NCBI GenBank assembly: GCA_963772815.1
Contig: CAVYYV010000005.1
Span: 186,001 to 250,000 of the forward strand
Length of the DNA: 64,000 nucleotides
Reading direction: 5' to 3'
DNA from: DATFFO01 sp963772815
GTDB taxonomy: Bacteria > Actinomycetota > Acidimicrobiia > Spongiisociales > ZC4RG35
Part shown: piece after piece, positions 8,712-16,994 of the stretch
How positions within the stretch are numbered: position 1 is the stretch's first letter
Layout of the letters: every line of letters starts with the position of its first letter
Translations under genes and position numbers: made by a program
The notes under the pieces: model-generated
The model's database searches: none
Seen by the model: only the letters and a program-made list of their open reading frames with translations
What the model was told of the DNA's origin: nothing

Positions 8712-9998
8712 ATGTCCGGCACCGTTGGTTACATGGATAGATATGTTCAGCGCATCATCGACTTGGAACTGGACGAATTTCTTGGAGAGCTGCCTGCCAT
8801 CCTCCTCGACGGTCCCAAGGGTGTCGGCAAAACTGCAACAGCGTTACAGAGAGCTCGCACTGTCTGGCGCCTCGACGACGAGGCGCAACGCCAGGTCATC
8901 GCTGCCGCTCCGGACACTGTTGCCACCGGAGACCCTCCGATTCTCGTAGATGAATGGCAGCGGGTGAGCGCCACATTCGATGTGGTTCGTCGAGCCGTCG
9001 ATGAGAATCCGCGCGGCCCGCGTTTTCTCCTGACTGGATCTGCGATACCGGTTGGCCCCGCACACTCCGGCGCAGGGCGCATCACCACCATGCGGATGCG
9101 CCCCCTCTCCATGTATGAGAGGCTGCAGCCAGCCGAGCATATCTCGTTTCGGCAGTTGCTAACTGGTGGAGCCACCGTGTCCGCCAAGTCAGAACTGGAG
9201 CTACCTGACTATGTGGACGAGATCCTTGCCGGCGGTTTCCCGGGGATGAGGCATCTACGGCAGCGAGCGTTAGCTCGCCAACTCGATTCCTACCTTGACC
9301 GGATAGTGGATCATGAGCTGGTTGAACTCGGCTTCAACGTGAAACGTCCCGCAACGATCCGCGCCTGGCTACGTGCATACGCGGCCGCCGAATCGACCAC
9401 GGCCTCGTTCGAGAAGATCCGTCGGGCGGCCAATCCTGGGGAGGCGGCTCCGCCCGCCAAAACCACCGTGCTCCCCTACATCGAGCTGCTCACACAACTG
9501 AGGGTGTTGGACCCGCTCGAAGCATGGCAGCCGTCCTTCAACCACCTCAGAAACGCCCAACAATCCCCGAAGCATCATCTTGCTGATCCCGGCCTCTCCG
9601 CTCGGCTTGTCCGATTGGGCGCAACCAAACTCCTCCAAGGCGCCTCCCCCGACGAGACAGTCGCCCAAGACGGAACCTACCTGGGGGCGCTGTTCGAAGC
9701 CTTGTCCACCCTGTCCGTACGCACCTACGCGCAGGCGGCCGACGCTCGGGTCCACCACCTCCGAACCGCCAGAGGCGACCACGAGGTTGATCTCATTGTT
9801 GAAAGTGAGTCTGGAATCGTGGCTCTCGAAGTGAAACTCGGAAGCGCGATCGGCGATCAGGATGTACAGCACCTCATCTGGCTCCAGGAGGTGCTGGGAA
9901 ACCGGCTCGTGGACAGTGCCGTCATAACCACGGGCCCGTACGCCTACCGGCGAAAAGACGGTATCGCCGTGATTCCACTCGGCCTACTTGGTCCCTAG
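8712..9998 (+). CDS. AAA ATPase with C-terminal DUF4143 nuclease-like domain
   Basis: A 428-residue member of the widespread AAA_14/DUF4143 ATPases. Walker A is GPKGVGKTATAL at about residues 34-45; the Walker B region is PPILVDEWQRV (about 77-87), and a sensor-like LLTGSA lies near 104. The C-terminal DUF4143 part includes HHLRTARGDHEVDLIVE and IVALEVKLGS, with D...ExK spacing resembling PD-(D/E)XK nucleases. The function of this family is unresolved; members occur in many copies in accessory regions. The first ATG (8712) is used, but ATG 8733 (MDRYVQRIIDLELDE) matches the usual family start better. Three iterons directly precede it, suggesting autoregulation. Confidence 0.88.
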   Translation: MSGTVGYMDRYVQRIIDLELDEFLGELPAILLDGPKGVGKTATALQRARTVWRLDDEAQRQVIAAAPDTVATGDPPILVDEWQRVSATFDVVRRAVDENPRGPRFLLTGSAIPVGPAHSGAGRITTMRMRPLSMYERLQPAEHISFRQLLTGGATVSAKSELELPDYVDEILAGGFPGMRHLRQRALARQLDSYLDRIVDHELVELGFNVKRPATIRAWLRAYAAAESTTASFEKIRRAANPGEAAPPAKTTVLPYIELLTQLRVLDPLEAWQPSFNHLRNAQQSPKHHLADPGLSARLVRLGATKLLQGASPDETVAQDGTYLGALFEALSTLSVRTYAQAADARVHHLRTARGDHEVDLIVESESGIVALEVKLGSAIGDQDVQHLIWLQEVLGNRLVDSAVITTGPYAYRRKDGIAVIPLGLLGP

Positions 9999-10047
9999 CC
10001 CCAGCTACCTATGAAGTGAGCGCTTCGACAAACGTTGAGTGAAGCTC

Positions 10048-10080
10048 AAAATGAGAGTGTGACGTTTTCTGTCTCATTTC
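10048..10080 (+). terminator. Hairpin after the DUF4143 ATPase gene (inverted copy of the 8.2-kb repeat)
   Basis: AAATGAGA (10049-10056) and TCTCATTT (10072-10079) form a perfect 8-bp stem with a 15-base loop. The loop carries GTGTGACGTTTT, which on the opposite strand reads AAAACGTCACAC, matching the repeats at 8232-8319. It could terminate the ATPase transcript (stop at 9998) or mark an edge of an accessory island. Confidence 0.45.
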
Positions 10081-10115
10081 GGTGGCGGTTCACAGCTGAC
10101 CGACAAATGTGGGGG

Positions 10116-10148
10116 GAGGGAGCACCGGCTCCGAGCCGGTGCTCCCTC
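10116..10148. terminator. Strong 15-bp hairpin
   Basis: GGGAGCACCGGCT (10118-10130) and AGCCGGTGCTCCC (10134-10146) are perfect inverted repeats with a 3-base loop; two further A-T and G-C pairs extend the stem to 15 bp. There is no T-run on either side, so it is either a Rho-independent terminator variant of high-GC bacteria or an RNA-stabilising hairpin between the ATPase gene and the lipoprotein gene. Confidence 0.6.
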
Positions 10149-10212
10149 GGGCGGGGTACGGGCCATCCTCCGGCGCGGCAACCCAGACCTACCTAGACTC
10201 CCGCTCGTCTCG

Positions 10213-10554
10213 ATGCGCTCGATCACAGCGACCTGTCTGGCGGTTGGTCTCATGGCTCTGGGATCGTGCTCTCCCGGCCGCAACCCGCCTCCCACAGCCG
10301 AGAATTCCGAGGGCTTGTCCCTGATGGTCATGTACGACTGTCACGGCGACTGCGAGGAGCCGGCGGTCGGCTTCGGGGGGCACTTCTACGCCGTCGCCTG
10401 CGACGGAATCGGAAACGGAGATGCTGGGGGCAACCATTGCCGTAGCTGATCCCCGATCGCCGCTCGAGGTCCCCTACGCAGAGGCCCGGCTAATTCGCGG
10501 CGTCGACCCGGCAGAGGCAGTCGCTCTCGGACCGACCTCGCCGTCATGGTGTAG
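10213..10554 (+). CDS. Putative small lipoprotein, apparent frameshift
   Basis: The N-terminus has a lipoprotein signal: a charged start, a hydrophobic stretch (ITATCLAVGLMAL) and lipobox LGSC at about residues 16-19, so the mature protein would be anchored outside the membrane. The first frame stops at 10449. The next frame continues with a natural-looking sequence (EARLIRGVDPAEAVAL), and removing one G from the G5 run at 10426-10430 joins the two. A second shift near 10535 would return to the original frame and end at the TAG at 10552. No family was recognised. The 3' end is uncertain. Confidence 0.5.
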
Positions 10555-10711
10555 GCCACAGCAAGGTTGGTGGGCAGCCCGTTCGCAAGACGACCTGCAC
10601 CACGAGCGGCTCGAGTCTCAACTCCGGTCAATGGCGCCTTGAGCTCCTACACCGCGTCGAATCGGTCCGAACAGCCGACATCTGATAGAAGAGGTGGCCT
10701 GGAGGGAAGCC

Positions 10712-11068
10712 CTAGCGATCGACAGATGTATCGAGCTGCCCGCTCGTAAGCGCCTCAGCCAGTTCCGCCACGCTCGCGGCCGCTTCTTGCTCCGTCTTGG
10801 CGAAGAGCGTCCTCACGGGATCAGCTCTGTCGTCAGCTCGTCTGACCATCACGACCCACTCCTTTCCTCGGGCCCTCCGGACGACGGACCACAGAAGGCC
10901 CGCCAAGTCGAGCAAGATCGACCCTGTCCCGAGCCTCCATGCCTTCCCCTTCGCTAAGACCTCGTATTGGAGCCCCTCAGGACTGGTAACAACTCGTCGC
11001 AGCTCGCCCGGCACACTCGACTCCCACTCTGGACCGTCGGCTCCACACCCCGGGCCGATCATATCCAT
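10712..11068 (-). CDS. Hypothetical protein, 118 residues
   Basis: A soluble-looking protein with no recognised family. The middle is plausible beta-rich sequence (GLQYEVLAKGKAWRLGTG) with a hydrophobic segment (LLDLAGLLWSVVRRA), and the C-terminal third is helical and acidic (TEQEAAASVAELAEAL). It is transcribed towards the lipoprotein gene and divergently from the YrhK gene. The codon pattern is consistent with coding, but the call rests mainly on length and composition. The start at 11068 is one of several possible. Confidence 0.45.
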   Translation of the reverse strand: MDMIGPGCGADGPEWESSVPGELRRVVTSPEGLQYEVLAKGKAWRLGTGSILLDLAGLLWSVVRRARGKEWVVMVRRADDRADPVRTLFAKTEQEAAASVAELAEALTSGQLDTSVDR

Positions 11069-11155
11069 CCACCTGACGGGACCGACCGCCTCCAGAGTGG
11101 TTTGGCTGCTATCAGTTGTGGTATTTCAGATAAGTCGACCGCTGAAAGGAACCAA

Positions 11156-11425
11156 ATGACCTCCGCCACCACTCGACTGGACCAAACCGGACCAGTCCAA
11201 ACGCTGGTTCGCGACTACCAGTGGTTCCACACGACGGTCGGGATCCTCGGCAACCTGACGTTCTTCGTCGGATCGATCTTCTTCCTATTCGAGACCCTCA
11301 GAACCGCGGGCACCTGGTTATTCATTATCGGTTCCTTCGGAATGCTCATTGGAGCAGTGGGACGGGCGCTTGTGGACCACATAGAGAAGGAGCGCGGCTC
11401 CGACTCGGAACCTTCGGACCACTGA
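11156..11425 (+). CDS. YrhK-domain membrane protein
   Basis: An 89-residue protein with two predicted membrane segments: about residues 29-48 (VGILGNLTFFVGSIFFLFE) and about 53-73 (AGTWLFIIGSFGMLIGAVGRA). The spacing and the GxxxxxGSxxF...GTWLFxxGSxxxLxxA pattern match the YrhK family of small membrane proteins of unknown function. The ATG at 11156 follows a GAAAGGA ribosome site. The next gene (SDR) is 166 bp downstream. Confidence 0.8.
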   Translation: MTSATTRLDQTGPVQTLVRDYQWFHTTVGILGNLTFFVGSIFFLFETLRTAGTWLFIIGSFGMLIGAVGRALVDHIEKERGSDSEPSDH

Positions 11426-11591
11426 CCCAAGCGCCAACCCGGCAGTCGACCATGTGGGACCAGATCGCCAGGGCGGATCCTGGCGGGCCCATCCCGTAGA
11501 AACCCGCCACAATGTGCACGCCGATTTGCTGTCCGCACACAGGCTGCTGAGCAAACCGGGCTCCGCTGGCTTTCCAGGGAAGGGAGACAAC

Positions 11592-12398
11592 GTGAAGGTG
11601 CAGAGCAGGGTCGTGGTGGTTACAGGCGGAGGCAACGGGATCGGCCGTCAATTGGTGCTAGAGCTACTGAGACGGGGAGCCAGGGTGGCGGGGGTGGACG
11701 TGCGCCAGGAGAGTCTCGATGAAACGGCACAACTGGCCGGGGCCGGAGACAGGCTCGCCACCTTCGCCGCCGATGTCACCGACCGGAACGCCATCGGATC
11801 CCTTCCCGACAAGGTCATCGCCGCCCACGGCATGGTTGATGGTGTGATCAACTGCGCCGGGATCATCCAGCCCTTCGTCAAGCTGAACGATCTCGACTAC
11901 GACGCCATCGACCGCGTCATCAACGTCAATCTGTATGGGACTATCCACGTGGCGAAGGCCTTCCTCCCCCATCTGCTCGAACGACCCATCGCCCACATCG
12001 CAAACGTGTCGAGCATGGAAGGGTTCCTTCCCGTGCCCGGCCAGACCATCTACGGGGCATCGAAGGCAGGAGTCAGGCTGCTGACCGAGGGCCTCTACGC
12101 CGAGCTGCTGGACACCAACGTCAAGGTCTCGGTGATCATGCCCGGTGCCGTCGCCACCGAGATCACCGCCAACTCGGGCATCGAGATCCCGGGCGGAGCC
12201 GAGGCGGCCGCAGAGAGCCAATACCCGACCACATCGCCCGAGGACGCCGCACAGATCATCCTGGACGGGATCGAGGCCGACCACCTCCACATATTCGTGG
12301 GCCGGGACTCGCGCATGATGAACCTGGCCAACCGCCTCGCCCCCCGTCTCGCCACTCACATGATCTACCGCCAGATGAAGGAGTTGCTGGGTTCCTGA
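11592..12398 (+). CDS. Short-chain dehydrogenase/reductase (SDR)
   Basis: A 268-residue classical SDR. The Rossmann motif TGGGNGIGR is at residues 10-18, the NAG-like motif CAG is seen as NCAGII near 88, the catalytic Ser lies in NVSSMEG (about 142), and the YxxxK motif is YGASK (about 155-159). These enzymes oxidise alcohols or reduce ketones with NAD(P)H. The GTG at 11592 follows AGGGAGACAAC and places the Rossmann motif at the normal position. The C-terminal tail (HMIYRQMKELLG) resembles SDRs acting on lipophilic substrates, but the substrate is unknown. Confidence 0.9.
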   Translation: MKVQSRVVVVTGGGNGIGRQLVLELLRRGARVAGVDVRQESLDETAQLAGAGDRLATFAADVTDRNAIGSLPDKVIAAHGMVDGVINCAGIIQPFVKLNDLDYDAIDRVINVNLYGTIHVAKAFLPHLLERPIAHIANVSSMEGFLPVPGQTIYGASKAGVRLLTEGLYAELLDTNVKVSVIMPGAVATEITANSGIEIPGGAEAAAESQYPTTSPEDAAQIILDGIEADHLHIFVGRDSRMMNLANRLAPRLATHMIYRQMKELLGS

Positions 12399-12468
12399 TC
12401 GACCGGATCTCGCCCAATGGTGGGGGCTCCTGCGAACGGCGGTCGCTTCCTGCGGGCAGGTTGACGCC

Positions 12469-12862
12469 ATGAGAGCCGACGAACTCCACGAATTCGCAAC
12501 CCGTTGCACCGAGGCATGGTGTTCCCACGACGCCGACGCCCCTTTCTTCGCCGAGGACGGGTCTCTGGCCGTCAACGACGGAGAGCCCGCGGTGGGATGC
12601 CAATCCATCGCACGGGTGGTGCAAGGGTTCTACGACGCCTTTCCAGACACCGTCGTGACCATGGACAAGGTCCGGGGCGCAGGCAACAAGGCCGCCTCTA
12701 GTGGACCTACCAGGGGACCAACACCGGTCCGGACGGCACCGGCAACCGCGTGAAGTCCGATGACTGGGAGAGTTGGACCTTGTCACCGGAGGTCTGGTGG
12801 CCGTTTCTGACGGCAGCTTCGACACCGTCGAATACGAACGCCAACTGGCCGAGGGTGTCTGA
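12469..12862 (+). pseudogene. SnoaL-like ester cyclase/NTF2-fold protein with two apparent frameshifts
   Basis: Three frames together spell a SnoaL-like protein. The N-terminal part (MRADELHEFATRCTEAWCSHD...) is in the first frame, WTYQGTNTGPDGTGNR from about 12702 is in another, and GLVAVSDGSFDTVEYERQL from about 12782 to the TGA at 12860-12862 is in the third. The family has a small alpha+beta barrel and includes polyketide cyclases and steroid isomerases. It lies just upstream of a YCII/ECF42 module, a neighbourhood where such proteins are common. It is either inactivated or affected by two assembly indels. Confidence 0.7.
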
Positions 12863-13011
12863 CACCATCCGGATCCGAGACCCCGATCCGCCCGTGGCCG
12901 AGGGATTCTTGCGATAATCCCGGAATTCTTGGTTTGGGATGTCCTCTGCGGTCGCTCCCATTCGTAAGAGGGTGAACGCGGGAAAGGCCCGCGCCGAGAC
13001 AAGGAGCACTC

Positions 13012-13383
13012 ATGAACCAGTACCTGTTGTCGACCTATTCCGTCGAAGGAGCGGTCCCCGAGGGACCGACCATACCCGAGGAGATGCAGGCCTTCATGCA
13101 GCGAGTCATGGCCCTGGAAGCGGACATGGACGATCAGGGGGCGTTCGTCTTCGGCGGTGCCCTGCACGGTCCCGACGCGGCCACGGTCGTGCGACCTGGC
13201 GATCAAGAGGCCTTGTTGACCGACGGCCCGTTCGCCGAGTCGAAGGAGCACATCGGCGGCTTCTACATCATCAATGCCGCTGACCTCGATGAGGCTCTCG
13301 CCTGGGCCGAGAGGGTTGCACATGCGATCAACCACCCGATCGAGGTCCGGCCCTTCCGGGCCACCGGGCGAGTCAAGGCGTGA
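13012..13383 (+). CDS. YCII/DGPF-domain protein
   Basis: 123 residues with the diagnostic motif TDGPFAESKEHIGGFYII (about residues 65-82), the DGPF signature of YCII-related proteins. It overlaps the start of the sigma factor gene by 4 bases (GTGA). DGPF proteins are the standard genomic partners of ECF42 sigma factors and are thought to be members of their regulon or signalling partners; the biochemical activity is unproven. The ATG at 13012 follows an AAGGAGCACTC ribosome site. Confidence 0.9.
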   Translation: MNQYLLSTYSVEGAVPEGPTIPEEMQAFMQRVMALEADMDDQGAFVFGGALHGPDAATVVRPGDQEALLTDGPFAESKEHIGGFYIINAADLDEALAWAERVAHAINHPIEVRPFRATGRVKA

Positions 13384-14636
13384 CCCCGATCGTTCCCGAC
13401 CGTGCGGAGAGCACCGTGGTCGGGGACGTGTTCCGCCAGGTCTACGGCCAGGCGGTAGCAACGCTGGTCCGGGTCTTCGGCGACATAACCCTGGCCGAGA
13501 ATGCGGTCCAGGACGCCTTCCTGACTGCCATGGAACGGTGGCCACGAGAAGGCACGCCTCCCAACCCGGCGGGATGGATCGTCACCACAGCCCGCAACCG
13601 GGCCATCGATGACTTGCGCCGGTCGACCCGGGGTCAGCGTCTGGTCGAAGAGCTCGGCGCCATCTCCGAGGCATCGACCGGGGGCGGCACCGAGGCCGTG
13701 ACGTCCGAACCGGTGATCGTCGACGACCGCCTCCGCCTCATCTTCACCTGCTGTCATCCTGCTCTGCGTCCCGAACACCAGGTGGCGTTGACCTTGCGGC
13801 TGCTGGGCGGGCTGAGCGTTGCCGAGATCGCCCGCTCTTTGCTGGTCGGCGAGTCGGCCATGGCCAAGCGTCTGGTGCGTGCCAAGTACAAGATCCGGGC
13901 CGCCAGTGTCCCCTACCGAGTACCGGGCCCGGCCGAGCTGCCACAGCGACTTCGCTCGGTTCTGTCGGTGATCTACCTGATCTACAACGCCGGTGCAGAC
14001 GACCCGGACCGTGCCTGGCTATGTGGCGAGGCGATCCGTCTCGGCAGGACGATGGTGGAACTGATGCCCGACGACCCCGAGGTCGCCGGTCTCCTGGCAC
14101 TGATGTTGCTCAGCCAGTCGAGGTCAGAAGCCCGCCGGGCCGAAGGTATGACAGTGCTGCTGCGCGAGCAGGACCGGACCAAGTGGGACCGCGACATGAT
14201 CGCAGAAGGAACGGCCATCGTCGAAGCCTGCGTCAGGCGTGACCGGCCCCGGTCATACCAGTTGCAGGCGGCCATTCAGGCCGTGCATTGCAACTCGGAG
14301 TCTTTCGAGGCCACCGACTGGCGGCAGATTCTTGCCCTATACGATCACCTGCTCTCGGTAATGCCCACTCCCGTCGTGGCGATGAACAGGGCCATCGCCC
14401 TGAGTGAAGTCGACGGGCCGGCGGCAGCCCTATCTGCTCTGGACGCTCTCGCCCACGACCTGGACGGCTACCACCTTCTGCACGCCGCTCGTGGTGCAAC
14501 CCTGCGCCGGCTTGGCCACCGCCGTGCGGCGAGTCTCGCCTTCCAGCGGGCAGCCGCGCTGGCCGGGACCGACATCGACCGGGAGTTTCTGGCGCGCCAG
14601 ATCGAGGACCTGGCGTCCGGTGACGATCACTCCTGA
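13380..14636 (+). CDS. ECF42-type RNA polymerase sigma factor (DUF6596)
   Basis: A 418-residue extracytoplasmic-function sigma factor. Region 2 is at about residues 12-80 (VFGDITLAENAVQDAFLTAMERWP and PAGWIVTTARNRAIDDLRR), region 4 at about 118-165 (HQVALTLRLLGGLSVAEIARSLLVG), and there is a long C-terminal extension (about 190-415) of TPR-like helices. That extension is typical of ECF42 proteins, which lack a classical anti-sigma factor and are thought to be controlled through the extension. The GTG start overlaps the TGA of the DGPF gene, so the pair is one transcription unit. Confidence 0.92.
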   Translation: MTPIVPDRAESTVVGDVFRQVYGQAVATLVRVFGDITLAENAVQDAFLTAMERWPREGTPPNPAGWIVTTARNRAIDDLRRSTRGQRLVEELGAISEASTGGGTEAVTSEPVIVDDRLRLIFTCCHPALRPEHQVALTLRLLGGLSVAEIARSLLVGESAMAKRLVRAKYKIRAASVPYRVPGPAELPQRLRSVLSVIYLIYNAGADDPDRAWLCGEAIRLGRTMVELMPDDPEVAGLLALMLLSQSRSEARRAEGMTVLLREQDRTKWDRDMIAEGTAIVEACVRRDRPRSYQLQAAIQAVHCNSESFEATDWRQILALYDHLLSVMPTPVVAMNRAIALSEVDGPAAALSALDALAHDLDGYHLLHAARGATLRRLGHRRAASLAFQRAAALAGTDIDREFLARQIEDLASGDDHS

Positions 14637-14996
14637 TCAAGGACGAGACAGAAGGGTGGCGGGCCGGATCCGGTATGACCCGCCCGCCTACTTGAGGCTG
14701 GTGATCCGCCAGCGATGCTCCGACCTGCAGGGCCCATTGCACGGCCGCGTCGAGGGCGTCAACGCCGATGTCGAGGTGCAGAGCATCATCGGCTGCTCGC
14801 CCTCAATCGGAAGCCAGGTTGGCGCCACGTAGTTCGGTTCCCACTGGAACTCCAGCTTCGGACTTCTATCCGGCGGGCCCATGATCGCCCAACCGTCCCG
14901 GAGAGGACTGCCCGGCCGCAGACCCTCCATTCTGGTGATCGCCCACCCGAGCAGGTCCTCGTGGAACCTGGCCAGCCGATTCGGGAGTCCAGAGCG
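14627..14996 (-). pseudogene. VOC/glyoxalase-like protein remnant with several apparent frameshifts
   Basis: Stitching frames on the minus strand gives a recognisable glyoxalase-like (VOC) protein: RLARFHEDLLGWAITR, then LEFQWEPNYVAPTWLP and GEQPMM in one frame, HLDIGVDALDAAVQWAL in the next, and RVIPDPARHP then FCLVLDQE ending at 14627-14629. At least three single-base shifts (near 14640, 14775 and 14975) are needed. The 5' end abuts the MarR gene stop at 14997 and the true start is unclear. Convergent with the sigma gene, it overlaps that gene's end by about 10 bases. It is either decayed or damaged by assembly indels. Confidence 0.6.
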
Positions 14997-15455
14997 TCAG
15001 CCGGTTTCCTCGAGTCTGGCCGCCAATTCGGCCAGCTGTCCTGCCAGGGCAGTGACTTCCTGATCAGAAAACCCCTGTCCTACGATCCGCTCCACCGGAG
15101 CCACGGCCAGATCAGCCAGCTCGACCAGCTCTGAACCCAGCCGGGTGAGGCTCGCCTCGAGGACCTTTCGATTGTCAGGCCGCGGCGCCCGGACGATGAG
15201 CCCTCGATCCTCCAGGCCGGTGACGATTCGAATCATCGTCTGGGGAGTGACGAACGATCGCCGAGCCAGTTCGGCATTGGACATGCCCGACCGCTCTTCC
15301 AGATTCGCCAGTACCGCATACTGCGGAGCGGTCAAATCCAGGTCCGCAAGCGCTTCATCGATCCGCGACCGGAGAGCCTGCTGTGCTCGTTTGAGCAGAT
15401 AGCCGACTCGTCGGTCCAGTGGCTGGGCGGCGGACACTTGAGCAATTATAAGCAC
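14997..15455 (-). CDS. MarR-family transcriptional regulator
   Basis: A 152-residue winged-helix regulator. The recognition helix region is MSNAELARRSFVTPQTMIRIV (about residues 57-77), followed by the wing GLIVRAPRPDNRKVLEASLT (about 84-103); the flanking helices are dimerisation elements. A GTG at 15455 would leave only 17 bp before the divergent glycosylase ATG; GTG 15437 (start VSAAQPLDRR) is an equally good alternative. MarR proteins usually repress divergent or adjacent genes and respond to small aromatic or oxidant ligands. A palindrome lies in the shared promoter. Confidence 0.9.
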   Translation of the reverse strand: MLIIAQVSAAQPLDRRVGYLLKRAQQALRSRIDEALADLDLTAPQYAVLANLEERSGMSNAELARRSFVTPQTMIRIVTGLEDRGLIVRAPRPDNRKVLEASLTRLGSELVELADLAVAPVERIVGQGFSDQEVTALAGQLAELAARLEETG

Positions 15456-15457
15456 CC

Positions 15458-15470
15458 TGATATTATCTCA
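15458..15470. promoter_or_regulatory. Candidate MarR operator in the 17-bp divergent gap
   Basis: TGATATTATCTCA is a near-perfect 13-bp palindrome (TGANATNATNTCA) filling the gap between the MarR gene and the divergent glycosylase gene. The AT-rich core probably doubles as the -10 region for one or both genes. Position and symmetry suggest autoregulation by the MarR protein. Confidence 0.5.
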
Positions 15471-15472
15471 GC

Positions 15473-16399
15473 ATGCTTAGACAGCGCTCATTCGACCTGA
15501 GGTACTCCGGCCGTTACGACCTGGAGGCGGCCGGGCATTTCCTGAAGGAATGGCCGCCCACCGTGGGTTCGACCCAGATCACCGGCCTCAGCTGGGCCGC
15601 ATGCCTGGACCGAACATGGGATCCCGTTGCCATCACGGTGCAGCAGGAAGCCGGCACCCTGGTGGGCCACTTCGCCGGTGCTGCGGATCCGGACCAGGTC
15701 ACCGCCGAAGCGTCTCGCATCCTCTCTGTCGACATCGACGGCTCCGAGCTCGAGGCCGTAGCGGAACGAGACGCGGTGGCCGGGCACCTGTTGCAAGAAA
15801 ACCGGGGCCTTCGGCCCGTGTGCTTCTGGACGCCGTATGAGGCTGCTGTGTGGGGGGCTCTCTCCCAACGCTCGAGCATTACCGCGGCGTCGAAGGTCAA
15901 GGCCCGCATCACGCGTAAGCACGGAATCGAGGTCGACGCCGCACGAGCCTTTCCTTCACCCAAGCGCCTACTCCAACTCGACGAATCACTGGGGGTGGGC
16001 GAGACGAAACGGGAGCGCCTACACCATGTAGCTCGTGCGGCACTCGAGGGATCACTAGATGCTCAGGCCTTGAAGCGACAGGGACCCGAGGAGTCTCTGG
16101 CTCAGCTGCAGGCGATATCCGGAGTGGGTCCCTTCACGGCCGAGCTGATCCTGGTGCGGGGAGCGGGCCATCCCGACGTCTTCCCACGCCACGAACAACG
16201 CCTCCACACCATCATGAGATCCGCCTACGAGCTACCCGATGCATCGGTAGACGAACTCGAGGCCATCGCCGAAAGGTGGCGTCCCTATCGATCCTGGATT
16301 GGATTCCTGTTCAGGAGGGGGTCTATGGCTCGAGAGGGAACCTCTTCCCCGCATCGGACTCGCCGGCAATCGCACACCCCCCGTCAACCAGCCCGGTGA
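15473..16399 (+). CDS. DNA-3-methyladenine glycosylase-like (AlkA/HhH-GPD) protein
   Basis: A 308-residue protein with an HhH-GPD fold typical of AlkA-type base-excision glycosylases. The helix-hairpin-helix with catalytic Asp is in GVGPFTAELILVRGAGHPDVFP (GVGP hairpin; the D of PDVFP is the catalytic position). The motif WTPYEAAVWGALSQ earlier resembles the AlkA sequence before its interface helix. The C-terminus after RPYRSWIGFLF looks unnatural and may reflect a late frameshift near 16315. It removes alkylated bases from DNA in known homologues. It is divergent from the MarR gene and likely controlled by it. Confidence 0.82.
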   Translation: MLRQRSFDLRYSGRYDLEAAGHFLKEWPPTVGSTQITGLSWAACLDRTWDPVAITVQQEAGTLVGHFAGAADPDQVTAEASRILSVDIDGSELEAVAERDAVAGHLLQENRGLRPVCFWTPYEAAVWGALSQRSSITAASKVKARITRKHGIEVDAARAFPSPKRLLQLDESLGVGETKRERLHHVARAALEGSLDAQALKRQGPEESLAQLQAISGVGPFTAELILVRGAGHPDVFPRHEQRLHTIMRSAYELPDASVDELEAIAERWRPYRSWIGFLFRRGSMAREGTSSPHRTRRQSHTPRQPAR

Positions 16400-16430
16400 T
16401 GGCCCGGCACCGAGTCCTCACTCCGACCGC

Positions 16431-16994
16431 TCATGCCCGGCGACCGAACAGAGCCAACAGGCGGACCTGAGCGTCGGCGTCATCAGGGGTCTCGACGTCG
16501 TCACCGAAAACCCCCGACGCCCGCATCATGGACTCGAACGGCCTCATCATGCCATCGCAAGTTCGTACCAACTCTTGGTCCAGGCCGTCGTCACTCCCGA
16601 TGCCCCGAGCCACATCCCAGGCATGAACCAGGTGGTCCGAGAAGAGTTGGCTGAGGTAGTCGCGGGCCGGCATCTGCCCCATCGACGTGTGGACCGGCCG
16701 ATCCATCGAGCCGGCCGACACCGCCTTCAAAGCGCCGTGACGCGCTTGCTGCCAGGCCCTTTCCGGGTCTTCGCCGAGCAGGTCGTCATCGAAGCGATCC
16801 CCCACTTCCTCCAGTGTCTTGCCGGCCAACAACTCGGGAACCCACAAATCCTCGTAGGTGACGTGGTTCACCAGGTCTCGCACTGTCCACTCGGTGCATG
16901 GTGTGTCGTCGCCCCACTGACCGTCGGCGATCGCATCGACCCGCCGGTCGAACTCACCCACTGCCTGAGGAAAGAGCTCCTGGATACCGGTCAC
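16431..16994 (-). CDS. TIGR03086-type (DinB/maleylpyruvate isomerase-like) metal-binding protein
   Basis: 187 residues from the GTG at 16994, which overlaps the stop of the upstream gene (GTGA). The pattern TPCTEWTVRDLVNHV near the N-terminus and SDHLVHAWDVARGIG near residue 130 are hallmarks of the TIGR03086/mycothiol-dependent maleylpyruvate isomerase-like fold; the His residues NHV, DHLVH are probable metal ligands. Members are four-helix-bundle proteins often linked to mycothiol or bacillithiol chemistry in actinobacteria. The substrate is unknown. It is cotranscribed with the preceding gene. Confidence 0.85.
   Translation of the reverse strand: MTGIQELFPQAVGEFDRRVDAIADGQWGDDTPCTEWTVRDLVNHVTYEDLWVPELLAGKTLEEVGDRFDDDLLGEDPERAWQQARHGALKAVSAGSMDRPVHTSMGQMPARDYLSQLFSDHLVHAWDVARGIGSDDGLDQELVRTCDGMMRPFESMMRASGVFGDDVETPDDADAQVRLLALFGRRA

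Noticed and set aside
12256..13545. 429-residue open frame on the minus strand across SnoaL and YCII genes
   Set aside because: Arg/Pro/Gly-rich translation with no family signature, overlapping three genes on the other strand.
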